DNA of 16,526 nt. Origin: Caryophanales bacterium UBA5603 (GTDB taxonomy: Bacteria > Bacillota_I > Bacilli_A > Izemoplasmatales > Hujiaoplasmataceae). Position numbers and translations under genes: made by a program. The notes beneath the pieces were generated by a model. That model saw nothing but the letters and a program-made list of their open reading frames with translations. It was not told the origin of the DNA and made no database searches. This document shows, piece by piece, positions 1 through 8,183 of this stretch; within the stretch, counting starts at the first letter, position 1; each line of letters opens with the position of its first letter. The stretch spans positions 1 through 16,526 of the forward strand of contig DILB01000004.1 of the NCBI GenBank assembly GCA_002424815.1. Direction: 5' to 3'.

Positions 1-1
1 T

Positions 2-1489
2 TTTGATGCAAATGTTCAATTTCTTGATCATCGCTTCACCGATTCTTTTCGAATATACGCAACCAGTATGCGTTATTTGATTTCGATGGCAGTCTCAAGA
101 ATTTTTCCCGAAGTCCAATTGAAATTTTCAAACTCGATTGCGATGGGAATTTACGGTCGTGCCATCAATATGACGCTCACACCTTCGATGGTTGAAGCCA
201 TTGTCAAAGAATTAAAACGTTTAATTGAACTTGATTTGCCCATCATACGTAAAAAAATATCGATTAATAAAATATCACGGTATTATCAGGAACATGGCCA
301 TCAAGATAAAGTACAAACCCTGAAATATCGAAAAGAGAAAGTCAATATCTATGATTGCGACGGCTATTTAAATTATATGTATGGATACATGGTTCCCAGC
401 ACAGGATATTTAAAAGAATTTGAATTGTTTTATTATGCGCCTGGCTTTTTATTAAGATATCCTCGCATTGAAGCCAATGGAGCTATCCCTGAATTTGCGG
501 ATAGTCCCAGTTTCTTAAGGGTATTAAATAAAGCGGAACAATGGGCAATTAATTGTGATAGCGATATGATTTACAAGATGAATCGAAAAATTGAAAATCA
601 TCGACAAGTCGAATTCGTTAATATGTGTGAAACAAAACATAATAATCAATTATGCGAATTGGGAAATATCATTGAAAAAAACATTGATAACATTCGCTTA
701 ATCGCCATTGCTGGACCTTCTTCGTCGGGAAAAACGACTTTTTCTCGACGATTAGAAATTGAATTACTCACAAGAAGCATTCAGCCTTTAATGATTTCCA
801 TAGACAATTATTATCTTCCGCGAGGAGAAGCGCCGCTGGATGAATTTGGTCATCCCGACTTAGAACATGTGAATGCCCTCGATCTGATTTTATTTAATCA
901 AAATATCGCTGATCTGATTGATGGAAAACCCGTATCACTTCCCATTTTTGATTTTAAAATTAAAGAGCGAGTTTTTCAAGCACCCATGACGATTGGTCCT
1001 CATAATCCAATCATCATTGAAGGGATTCATGCTTTAAATGACCGTTTAACTTCATTCATACCGGCCGATGAAAAATTCAAGATATATATTTCGCCGTTAT
1101 CTCAAATCAACATTGATAATCATAATCCGATTAATTTAACCGATATTCGTTTGTTAAGACGGATTGTCAGAGATCTTCAATTTCGAAACACCTCTCCTGA
1201 AAAGACGCTATCGATGTGGGGGTCGGTCCGTCGCGGTGAATATAAATGGATTTATCCGTTTATTGAAAGTGCCGATTATATCTATAATTCAGAATTAACG
1301 TATGAATTAGCAGTCATGAAACGCTATGCTTTAAGTGCTTTGAAGCGCATTCCGGAAGATTCTGAATATTATATTCAAGCGAACCGTTTAATCAAATTCT
1401 TAAAATATTTTAAAGAAATCGACGAATATCTCGTCCCATGTAATTCTTTGCTTCGAGAGTTCATTGGCAAAAGCGTCTTCGAACACTAG
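2..1489 (+). CDS. Nucleoside (uridine-type) kinase with ThrRS-like N-terminal domain, 5' end missing
   Basis: Probable cytosolic kinase phosphorylating a nucleoside, most likely uridine/cytidine, with a nucleoside triphosphate. The frame is open to the left edge: 22 codons precede the Met at 68, and they read as the family's ThrRS-like segment (FLDHRFTDSFRIYATSMRYL), so the Met at 68 is internal and the true start lies outside. Visible length is about 495 residues; relatives are about 550, so roughly 50-60 residues are missing. The first ~190 visible residues resemble the second additional domain of threonyl-tRNA synthetase. The kinase half begins with a P-loop, GPSSSGKTT, at nucleotides 713-739, followed by ISIDNYY and the family's IIEGIHALN segment. 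There is no aminoacylation core, so it is not a synthetase. The exact substrate is not readable from sequence. The stop codon lies inside a terminator hairpin and the next gene has its own promoter. Confidence 0.87.
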   Translation, partial: FDANVQFLDHRFTDSFRIYATSMRYLISMAVSRIFPEVQLKFSNSIAMGIYGRAINMTLTPSMVEAIVKELKRLIELDLPIIRKKISINKISRYYQEHGHQDKVQTLKYRKEKVNIYDCDGYLNYMYGYMVPSTGYLKEFELFYYAPGFLLRYPRIEANGAIPEFADSPSFLRVLNKAEQWAINCDSDMIYKMNRKIENHRQVEFVNMCETKHNNQLCELGNIIEKNIDNIRLIAIAGPSSSGKTTFSRRLEIELLTRSIQPLMISIDNYYLPRGEAPLDEFGHPDLEHVNALDLILFNQNIADLIDGKPVSLPIFDFKIKERVFQAPMTIGPHNPIIIEGIHALNDRLTSFIPADEKFKIYISPLSQINIDNHNPINLTDIRLLRRIVRDLQFRNTSPEKTLSMWGSVRRGEYKWIYPFIESADYIYNSELTYELAVMKRYALSALKRIPEDSEYYIQANRLIKFLKYFKEIDEYLVPCNSLLREFIGKSVFEH

Positions 1490-1507
1490 CAATAGTGTTC
1501 TTTTTTT
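1481..1507 (+). terminator. Intrinsic terminator of the nucleoside kinase gene
   Basis: Perfect 8-bp stem GAACACTA/TAGTGTTC (1481-1488 and 1493-1500) with a GCAA loop, followed by seven T (1501-1507). The TAG stop codon (1487-1489) is part of the left arm and loop. Confidence 0.9.
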
Positions 1508-1525
1508 GTTATTCTCTGGGAAAGA

Positions 1526-1554
1526 TTGTAGAATAGCGATTTTTTTGATATAAT
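1526..1554 (+). promoter_or_regulatory. Promoter of the P-type ATPase gene
   Basis: TTGTAG (1526-1531), 17-base spacer, TATAAT (1549-1554), with an extended -10 TG at 1546-1547. It lies directly after the upstream terminator and about 25 bases before the chosen start codon. Confidence 0.75.
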
Positions 1555-1579
1555 TATTAAAACATTGGCGGGTGATAGC

Positions 1580-4009
1580 ATGGATAAACGAATCATCATT
1601 CCACAAGGTTTGACAGTTGAAGAAGTTGCGAGACGCTTTGAAAACGGTCAAGTCAATTATAAACGACATCCCAATTTGAAATCGGTTTGGGGGATTGTGG
1701 CTAGCAATCTCTTTAGTTATTTCAATTTAATTCTCTTTGTATTAGCGCTTTTACTTTTATCGATTCGTAGTTATGAAAACATGGTCTTCGTTATTATTGC
1801 TATATTGAATACAACGATTGGAATCATCCAAGAACTCAAAGCAAGAAAGACCATTATGAATTTGACATTACTATCAGAACCGACAGCCCTAGTCCGAAGA
1901 CAAGGAATTGAAATTGAAATTGATATCGATGCTTTAGTTTTAGATGATTTGACCCTTTTGTCATCCGGCAAACAAATCGTCGCCGATTCAATTTTATTGA
2001 ACGGCGAGTTAACAGTCAGTGAAGCGAATTTGACGGGTGAATCGGATGCCATCATCAAAAAAACTGGCGATCGCGTTTTATCCGGTAGTTTTGTTATTTC
2101 TGGTAACGCTGATGCCTTAATCATCGCGGTGGGAAAAGATAATTATATTGAAACGCTTTCAGATAAAATTAAAACTTTAGGCAAACCGAATTCGCAAATT
2201 TTAAAATCTTTAAAAGGACTTTTAAAAGTCATTGGCGCGATTATTATTCCGCTTGGATTAATGACTTTTTATACTGCTTACTTAAAAAGTGGATTCGATT
2301 ATCTGCCTGATTTCATTGCGAATGACGAACTTTATCATAATGCTTTGAAAAAAATGGCGGGTTCGATGGTTGCGATGGTTCCTTCAGGATTATTCTTACT
2401 GACCACTATTACGTTTGCCTCCAGTGTTATCAAGTTGGCTAAACATCAAACGCTAGTCCAAGAATTGTATTCCATTGAAACCTTAGCGCGAGTGGATCTA
2501 GTTTGTTTGGATAAAACCGGTACAATCACCGATGGCTCGATGAAAGTTGATGGCTATGTTTGGATTGAATCGATCCATTCTGAAACTCATGAACTTCCCG
2601 AGGTTGATACCATCGCTTTTGAAGATATCATGCCTGTTGAAGAAGCGAAACCGCTTTGTGATATCAAAAATATTATTGCCTCGATGAACTATGCTTTAAA
2701 AGATAACAACCAAACATCAGAAGCACTGAAAAAATATTTTGGCGTGAAACGGAAGTTTCGTTCGAGGGTTATTTTACCCTTTGAATCAGCGAATAAGTAT
2801 AGTGCAGTCACCTTTGATGAAGGTACATATGCGGTGGGTGCTCCCGAATTAGTCTTCAAAGGCAAGTACATGCAGATAAGAAAACAAGTTGAAAAATACG
2901 CTAAATTAGGAAAACGTGTTTTATTGTTTGCTAAAGCCGGTGGCATTGGTGAGAAGAAACTCATCGCTCCCATTGAACCTCTGGCATTGATATTGATTAA
3001 TGATACGATTCGTACAACCGCTAAAGCAACGTTAGATGAATTTCAAGCCGCTGGGGTTGGCGTCAAAGTCATCAGTGGTGATAATGCCTTAACCGTCTCT
3101 GAAGTCGCTTCAAGAGCTGGGGTTCCAAAAGCGAATAAATATCTATCCTTAGAAAAAATCGATGATGATCGCTTAAGAGAAGTGGCGATGGATTATACGG
3201 TGTTCGGTCGTGTTAGTCCGCATCAAAAACAAGTTTTAATCGAAACATTCAAACAAAACCATCATAAAGTTGCGATGATTGGCGATGGGGTCAATGACAT
3301 TTTAGCTTTAAAAGCTTCCGATTGTTCCGTCGCGCTCGCATCAGGTTCTGAAGCGGCGAGAAATATTAGTCATTTGGTTCTTTTGGATAATGATTTTGCT
3401 TCATTGCCAAAAATCGTCAAACAAGGAAGACAAATTGTCAATAATATGCAAAATGCCTCGGTTTTGTACCTCGTTAAGACGATGTATACGATATTATTAA
3501 CTTTAATTGTGTTAGGAACTGCCAACATTTATCCGTTTGAACCCGTACAAATGTTTGTCATCGAAACCTTTATCATCGGTATTCCCTCTTTCTTCATTGC
3601 TTTGGAACCTAATGACCATCGTTTTGAAGGAAAATTCCTAAAAAATGTTTTCAAAAATGTGATTCCTGGAACTTTATTTGTTGTCGCAAATTTAATAGCT
3701 GTTTATTGGTTTGCGAGTGCATGGCCAGATATTACACAAGGTGAAATATCAACCGTTGGTATTATTGCCGCAACCTTTGCTTATTTATTAGTATTAGTTA
3801 ATGTAAGTAGCCCATTAAATAAAAGACGTTCTTTGATTGTTATAAGCGCCGCTGTTGTTTCAGCTTTCTGTTTTGTGGTTTTAGGGGTACAGTTTTTCAA
3901 ACTTGAGCGTTTAACGATTCCGAGTTTGCTCCTCTTAATGCTTTTAATGCAATCAACCTATTTAATCATGTCAATTTTCAAACGTAACTTAATTAAATTT
4001 TGGGTTTAA
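1580..4009 (+). CDS. Cation-translocating P-type ATPase (CtpE/MgtA-like)
   Basis: Membrane pump of the P-type superfamily, moving a cation using ATP. The ATG at 1580 is chosen because GGTGAT at 1571-1576 fits the 3' end of 16S rRNA; an in-frame TTG at 1565 would bury that site. Length is then 809 residues. Visible motifs: actuator-domain TGES at 152-155, phosphorylation motif DKTGTITD with Asp311, and hinge motif GDGVND at 568-573. Hydrophobic segments flank the actuator domain, and a C-terminal block of about six helices includes GIPSFFIALEPN. The M4 segment reads VPSGL (267-271) where many Ca2+ and Mg2+ pumps have PEGL. There is no CPC motif and no N-terminal metal-binding domain, so it is not a heavy-metal P1B pump. 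Resemblance to CtpE (Ca2+) and streptococcal MgtA (Mn2+/Ca2+) is from remembered motifs; the ion is not established. It forms a single-gene unit with its own promoter and terminator. Confidence 0.9.
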   Translation: MDKRIIIPQGLTVEEVARRFENGQVNYKRHPNLKSVWGIVASNLFSYFNLILFVLALLLLSIRSYENMVFVIIAILNTTIGIIQELKARKTIMNLTLLSEPTALVRRQGIEIEIDIDALVLDDLTLLSSGKQIVADSILLNGELTVSEANLTGESDAIIKKTGDRVLSGSFVISGNADALIIAVGKDNYIETLSDKIKTLGKPNSQILKSLKGLLKVIGAIIIPLGLMTFYTAYLKSGFDYLPDFIANDELYHNALKKMAGSMVAMVPSGLFLLTTITFASSVIKLAKHQTLVQELYSIETLARVDLVCLDKTGTITDGSMKVDGYVWIESIHSETHELPEVDTIAFEDIMPVEEAKPLCDIKNIIASMNYALKDNNQTSEALKKYFGVKRKFRSRVILPFESANKYSAVTFDEGTYAVGAPELVFKGKYMQIRKQVEKYAKLGKRVLLFAKAGGIGEKKLIAPIEPLALILINDTIRTTAKATLDEFQAAGVGVKVISGDNALTVSEVASRAGVPKANKYLSLEKIDDDRLREVAMDYTVFGRVSPHQKQVLIETFKQNHHKVAMIGDGVNDILALKASDCSVALASGSEAARNISHLVLLDNDFASLPKIVKQGRQIVNNMQNASVLYLVKTMYTILLTLIVLGTANIYPFEPVQMFVIETFIIGIPSFFIALEPNDHRFEGKFLKNVFKNVIPGTLFVVANLIAVYWFASAWPDITQGEISTVGIIAATFAYLLVLVNVSSPLNKRRSLIVISAAVVSAFCFVVLGVQFFKLERLTIPSLLLLMLLMQSTYLIMSIFKRNLIKFWV

Positions 4010-4045
4010 AAGTCGTGAAATGGCTTTTAAATCCTTTTTATTTTT
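4002..4045 (+). terminator. Intrinsic terminator of the P-type ATPase gene
   Basis: Stem GGGTTTAAAAG/CTTTTAAATCC (4002-4012 and 4024-4034, one G-U pair), 11-base loop, then a T-rich tract (4035-4045). The right arm contains the -35 element of the glgA promoter. The ATPase stop TAA (4007-4009) is inside the left arm. Confidence 0.75.
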
Positions 4046-4053
4046 GGTATAAT
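4025..4053 (+). promoter_or_regulatory. Promoter of the glgA-glgC operon
   Basis: TATAAT at 4048-4053 with an extended -10 TGG (4045-4047). The -35 candidate TTTTAA (4025-4030) is 17 bases upstream and weak, so the extended -10 probably carries recognition. Confidence 0.7.
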
Positions 4054-4086
4054 GACCTTGAAATTATGAAATGAAGGGGGAATATC

Positions 4087-5520
4087 ATGAATATATTATT
4101 CATTGCGGCCGAATGCACACCTTTTATGAAAGTTGGCGGCCTCGCTGATGTGGTCGGTTCGCTCCCACAAACGTTGAAGCAACTAAAAAATGAAGTTCGC
4201 GTCATTTTACCAAAATACAAGAAAATTCCTGATCGTTTCAAGAAAAAAATGGTTTGTTTGAAAACTTTTAACATCGAACTTGGGATGAAACCCACCGTGT
4301 ATGTTGGGGTTGAAACTTTAAAGGTCGGATCCATCCGATATTACTTCATTGATAATGAATTTTATTTTGGTTCGCGAGATAATGCTTATAACTATGGAGA
4401 TGAATCTGAACGGTTTGCATATTTTCAAAAAGCTGCCCTTGAAGCTATCAAATATCTCGATTTCACGCCTGACGTCATCCATGTTCATGATTGGCATACG
4501 GCGATGATCCCATTATTAATGAAAACAAAATATCTTGAATTATCTGCGATAAAAAGTGTTCTGACCATTCATAATTTGGCTTATCAAGGTATTTTTCCAA
4601 TCAATGATTACCATTTTTTCAATATCGATTATGACAACCATTTTGAGTTTGAAGGGTATCTTAATTTTCTGAAATGCGGTATCGTCAGTGCGAATGCCAT
4701 TACGACCGTATCGGATACTTATGCCAAAGAAATTTTAACCGATTATTTTGGTTATGGCATGCAACGTCTATTAAAATGGCGTCAAGGCGATTTGAAAGGT
4801 ATCATCAATGGAATATCTTATAAAGAATTTAATCCGGAAACGGATGACTTGATTGCTCAAAAATACACCCTTGAGACTTTTGAAAGCGGAAAAGCGGCGA
4901 ATAAACTGGCGCTTTATAAAGAACTGGGTGTTTCATGGGATTTAGATTATCCATTGGTGGGAATCGTATCGAGACTCGTCAGTCAAAAGGGATTTGATTT
5001 AATTAAGCGGGTCTTTACCGAAATGCTTGAACAAGATAATTTTAAGTTTATTCTTTTAGGCGATGGGGAAGGCGAATACGTTGATTACTTCAATGATTTG
5101 CAACAACAATTCCCTCATAAAGTCAAAATCTATGTTGGATATAGCAATAAACTCGCTCATTTAATCTATGCGGGTGCCGATATGTTCTTAATGCCTTCGA
5201 AGTTTGAACCCTGTGGGTTAGGACAATTGATTGCCTTAAAATATGGTACTTTGCCGATTGTACGAGAAACTGGGGGTTTGGTGGATACGGTCAAACCTTA
5301 TAATGAATTCACCAAAGAAGGCAATGGCTTCTCTTTCACACATTTCAATGCGCATGACATGATGCATGTCATCCGCTATGCCTTAAAAGTTTATTATCAA
5401 GATCCTGCCGCTTGGAAGCATCTTGTAGAGCAAGCTATGTGTGCTGATTTTAGTTGGACTGTTTCGGCTAAGGCTTATAAAAAACTGTATCAAAATCTGA
5501 TTAAAGGAAAGCGAGGATAA
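4087..5520 (+). CDS. glgA: Glycogen synthase (ADP-glucose, GT5)
   Basis: Transfers glucose from ADP-glucose to the non-reducing end of an alpha-1,4-glucan in the cytosol. The ATG is set by AAGGGGG (4074-4080) six bases upstream. The 477-residue length is normal for bacterial GlgA. The N-terminal Rossmann domain opens with the ADP-glucose-binding KVGGLADVVGSLP, where Lys15 matches the conserved Lys15 of the E. coli enzyme, and has HDWH at 134-137. The C-terminal GT-B domain shows GIVSRLVSQKGFDLI and the active-site segment FEPCGLGQ with Glu374. All key residues are present. It is first in a two-gene operon, four bases ahead of glgC, so substrate supply and polymerisation are co-expressed. No branching enzyme or phosphorylase gene is in the window. 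Confidence 0.97.
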   Translation: MNILFIAAECTPFMKVGGLADVVGSLPQTLKQLKNEVRVILPKYKKIPDRFKKKMVCLKTFNIELGMKPTVYVGVETLKVGSIRYYFIDNEFYFGSRDNAYNYGDESERFAYFQKAALEAIKYLDFTPDVIHVHDWHTAMIPLLMKTKYLELSAIKSVLTIHNLAYQGIFPINDYHFFNIDYDNHFEFEGYLNFLKCGIVSANAITTVSDTYAKEILTDYFGYGMQRLLKWRQGDLKGIINGISYKEFNPETDDLIAQKYTLETFESGKAANKLALYKELGVSWDLDYPLVGIVSRLVSQKGFDLIKRVFTEMLEQDNFKFILLGDGEGEYVDYFNDLQQQFPHKVKIYVGYSNKLAHLIYAGADMFLMPSKFEPCGLGQLIALKYGTLPIVRETGGLVDTVKPYNEFTKEGNGFSFTHFNAHDMMHVIRYALKVYYQDPAAWKHLVEQAMCADFSWTVSAKAYKKLYQNLIKGKRG

Positions 5521-5524
5521 AACC

Positions 5525-6760
5525 ATGGAAGTACTAGCGTTGATTTTAGCAGGAGGCAGAGGTTCTAGACTGGACATTCTCTCCGAAAACAGAGTTAAAC
5601 CATCCGTTCCTTTTGCTGGAAAATACCGTATCATTGATTTCACTTTAAGCAATTGTTCTAATTCAGGTATTTACAACATTGCAATTCTAACCCAGTATTT
5701 GCCTTTCTCTCTCAATGATCATATCGGTAGTGGAAAGCCTTGGGATCTTGACCGTCGTGATTCTAAAGTCACTTTATTACAACCGCATAGCGATTGGTAT
5801 AATGGTACGGCAGATGCATGTCGAAAAAACATTCATTATATCGAACAAAGTCAATCAAAATATACCTTAATTTTATCCGGTGATCATATTTATAAAATGG
5901 ATTATCGCAAGATGATTGATCAACACATTAAAACGAACGCCAGTTTGACGGTTGCCGCAAAAGTCATCGATATTTCTGAAGCACATCGTTTTGGAATCTT
6001 AGAGGCCGATGATCAAAACTTGATTACACGATTTGTGGAAAAACCGAAAAATGCGACTTCGAATCTTGCCTCAATGGGAATTTATGTCTTTAATACGGAT
6101 GTATTGTTAGAAAAATTAAGAACGATGGAAATGCCTGACCTTGATTTTGGATCACATATTATCCCATCGATGATTGGGAAAGATTCGGTCTATGCTTACA
6201 AATATTACGACTATTGGAAAGATGTTGGAACTTATGATTCTTATTTACAAGCGAATCTTGAGTTAATTGAAACGGTTGATAAGATTCCGCTCGATATGTA
6301 TGATTCGCGTTGGAAAGTTTATACGAAATCAGAAGAGCTCCCCGCAGTTAAAGTTGGTTCAAAAGCCGTTATCAAACAAGCGTTGTTATCAAATGGTTCA
6401 ATTGTAGCGGGTTCCGTTGAAAGAAGCGTGCTTTCACCAGGCGTCATCATTCATCCTTTCGCAAAAGTCATCAATTCAGTCTTGCTAAACAATGTTGAAG
6501 TCAAACCAGGTGCCATTGTTGAAAATTGTATCATTGATAAAAATACCATAATCGGTGAAAATGCTTTTGTTGGTTTTGGTACTGATATGACGCCAAATAA
6601 AGAAAACCCCTCGCTGTTAGCGAGTGGAATTACCGTGTTAGGAAAAAGAATTTCGGTTCCTAAAAATATGGTGATTGGGAGAAACTGTCGTATTTTTAAT
6701 ACCGCAAAACTCAATGAAATTGAAGATAACATTGTGATTTCTGGCTCAACGTTAAGATAA
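5525..6760 (+). CDS. glgC: Glucose-1-phosphate adenylyltransferase (ADP-glucose pyrophosphorylase)
   Basis: Makes ADP-glucose and PPi from glucose-1-phosphate and ATP, the committed step of glycogen synthesis. The start is supported by GAGG (5513-5516) eight bases upstream, overlapping the end of glgA. The nucleotidyltransferase domain shows LAGGRGSRL (8-16), KPSVPFAGKYRIIDFTLSN, WYNGTADA, SGDHIYKMDY with the catalytic-type Asp120, FVEKP (170-174), and YWKDVGT. The C-terminal ~110 residues have the hexapeptide periodicity of a left-handed beta-helix. Length 411 residues fits GlgC. The intact GDHIYKMDY marks this as the catalytic GlgC rather than the GlgD subunit that accompanies GlgC in Bacillus; no glgD is adjacent, so it may act as a homotetramer (inference). 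A strong hairpin follows directly. Confidence 0.96.
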   Translation: MEVLALILAGGRGSRLDILSENRVKPSVPFAGKYRIIDFTLSNCSNSGIYNIAILTQYLPFSLNDHIGSGKPWDLDRRDSKVTLLQPHSDWYNGTADACRKNIHYIEQSQSKYTLILSGDHIYKMDYRKMIDQHIKTNASLTVAAKVIDISEAHRFGILEADDQNLITRFVEKPKNATSNLASMGIYVFNTDVLLEKLRTMEMPDLDFGSHIIPSMIGKDSVYAYKYYDYWKDVGTYDSYLQANLELIETVDKIPLDMYDSRWKVYTKSEELPAVKVGSKAVIKQALLSNGSIVAGSVERSVLSPGVIIHPFAKVINSVLLNNVEVKPGAIVENCIIDKNTIIGENAFVGFGTDMTPNKENPSLLASGITVLGKRISVPKNMVIGRNCRIFNTAKLNEIEDNIVISGSTLR

Positions 6761-6764
6761 TGAT

Positions 6765-6791
6765 AAAAGCCACCCGATGAGGGTGGCTTTT
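6765..6791 (+). terminator. Intrinsic terminator after glgC
   Basis: Perfect 11-bp stem AAAAGCCACCC/GGGTGGCTTTT (6765-6775 and 6781-6791) with a GATGA loop. The U-tract is only the four T of the stem followed by CATT, so some read-through is possible. Confidence 0.85.
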
Positions 6792-6821
6792 CATTAAAAT
6801 CAATCTATAAAAAGAGGCGTC

Positions 6822-7214
6822 ATGATGACAAAAAAGCAAAAATTTTTTCTTATCTTCAGCGGATTATTGATGGTTACCGCATTGACAATGTTTATGAGTT
6901 CTGTTTTTGGAAATCGTACAATATTTAATTTATGGGGTCTCCTCATTTTAATGTTTTTTGTTGCTCATGCATTGTTATTTTTGATGGCCAAGCATAACAA
7001 AAAAAAGCGGTGGGTGATTTATCTTCCAACCATCGGTGTTAGTTTGATAGCTTTATTTTTTGGAATCATCGCCATAATCAATTATGAATCAAATTCACAA
7101 GGTATGAATGAAGATTACTCTGGCATATTCGCTATTATTTTAACGGTTGTGAGTATTTTTAGTGGAAGTTATGCTTTTGTATTTGATCGACTTTGGCTCA
7201 AGAACAATCAATAA
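6822..7214 (+). CDS. Small four-helix membrane protein, function unknown
   Basis: I do not recognise a family. The 130-residue product has four likely membrane helices at about 8-28, 33-55, 64-87 and 100-121. A basic stretch KHNKKKR (57-63) lies between helices 2 and 3, suggesting that loop and both ends are cytoplasmic. No signal peptidase site or catalytic motif is visible. Two adjacent ATGs exist; AAAGAGG (6811-6817) lies 4 bases before the first (6822) and 7 before the second (6825), so the second may be the real start, giving 129 residues. No convincing promoter fits in the 30 bases after the glgC terminator (TATAAA at 6806-6811 lacks a -35 and would leave almost no leader), so expression may depend on read-through from glgC. 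The twin terminators on either side hint at a local rearrangement. Confidence 0.75.
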   Translation: MMTKKQKFFLIFSGLLMVTALTMFMSSVFGNRTIFNLWGLLILMFFVAHALLFLMAKHNKKKRWVIYLPTIGVSLIALFFGIIAIINYESNSQGMNEDYSGIFAIILTVVSIFSGSYAFVFDRLWLKNNQ

Positions 7215-7218
7215 TTAA

Positions 7219-7256
7219 GAAAAGCCACCCTGATTTATCATCAAAGTGGCTTTTTT
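7219..7256. terminator. Bidirectional terminator between convergent genes
   Basis: Stem AAAAGCCAC/GTGGCTTTT (7220-7228 and 7246-7254) with a CC/AA internal loop and an inner TGAT/ATCA pairing (7231-7234 and 7240-7243). TTTTTT follows on the plus strand, and TTTTCTTAATT on the minus strand. It sits between the plus-strand membrane gene and the minus-strand aldo/keto reductase gene and can serve both. Confidence 0.85.
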
Positions 7257-7259
7257 CTA

Positions 7260-8183
7260 TTACCAAGGTAATGGATTTTGGGCAATTGAATCCTTGTATA
7301 GTTGTATGAAAGCTTCTTTAAAATGGTCATTTAAAGGAAATTTTAATGCTTGAAGATTATCGTCTAAGTCATGGATGGAGCGAGTACCGGGTATAACGAC
7401 ACTGACAGCTGGAAAGGACCAAATGAAACTGAGGGCATAAGGGGTAAGGTGCTCATCATTGACGATCATTTTTAAGTTTTTGACAAGTTGAGCCCGACGA
7501 TGGATGTCTGCTTTCGTCCAACGCGAGCGAATGCCAGAAAATTGACTTAATTCATGATGCTTTCCTGTTAACCAACCTGAATCCAGTGGAACTTTGATGA
7601 TTAATAAGATTTTTCGTCGCTTAATCTCATCAAATAAAGGAAGACAAGCTTGAGAAAACACATTAAATAACAATTCGATGACGGTAGAATCGGTATTTTC
7701 GAGCGTTGCTTTAAGTTCATCATAACTGTCAATTGAAACCCCATAATGATGGATTAATCCGATGCTTTTTAATCTTGCCATCTCTTTAAAATGGTCCGTT
7801 TTTCCTTCCAAAATATAAAAAGCTGGATTATGTAAAATCACGCTATCGAGATAATCGGTTTGCAAGCGATTTAAAGAGTCTTTGACGGACGCTTCGATGG
7901 ATTCAACACGAAAATCAGAAGAACCGTCGGCCTTGTGCCCAAATTTAGAGTTTATAAAGATTTTTTCGCGATTCTCGCCGATGGCTTTTCCGATAATCAT
8001 TTCGCTTTTCCCACTTGCATATCCTGGAGCTGTATCAAAAAAAGTAACCCCTCTATCCATGGCAGTTTTTACTAGAGTAATGCCTTCGTCTTCACTCATC
8101 TCTGAAAAGAATTCGGCATTACCTAGTTGCCAAGCGCCAAAACCTAGACGTCCATCAATCTCAGGAAGGTAATCGCGTTTCAT
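7260..8183 (-). CDS. Aldo/keto reductase
   Basis: Cytosolic NAD(P)H-dependent oxidoreductase of the AKR superfamily, reducing aldehydes or ketones to alcohols. Length 307 residues is typical. The fold begins with LGFGAWQLGN, and the catalytic tetrad is complete: Asp50 and Tyr55 in FFDTAPGYASGKSE, Lys80 in INSKFGHK, His118 in VILHNP. The C-terminal cofactor segment VVIPGTRSIHDLDDN is also present. The substrate cannot be inferred. The ATG (8183-8181) overlaps the TGA of the upstream VOC gene as ATGA. Its own ribosome site is weak (AGGG about ten bases upstream), so translation is probably coupled. The gene ends at the bidirectional terminator. Confidence 0.93.
   Translation of the reverse strand: MKRDYLPEIDGRLGFGAWQLGNAEFFSEMSEDEGITLVKTAMDRGVTFFDTAPGYASGKSEMIIGKAIGENREKIFINSKFGHKADGSSDFRVESIEASVKDSLNRLQTDYLDSVILHNPAFYILEGKTDHFKEMARLKSIGLIHHYGVSIDSYDELKATLENTDSTVIELLFNVFSQACLPLFDEIKRRKILLIIKVPLDSGWLTGKHHELSQFSGIRSRWTKADIHRRAQLVKNLKMIVNDEHLTPYALSFIWSFPAVSVVIPGTRSIHDLDDNLQALKFPLNDHFKEAFIQLYKDSIAQNPLPW

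Noticed and set aside
1565..1579. TTG start for the P-type ATPase at 1565
   Set aside because: No ribosome site precedes it, and the GGTGAT serving the ATG at 1580 would be inside the coding sequence.
6765..7256. Mobile element with AAAAGCCACCC terminal repeats
   Set aside because: Each copy is itself a palindromic terminator, there is no transposase, and no target duplication is visible.
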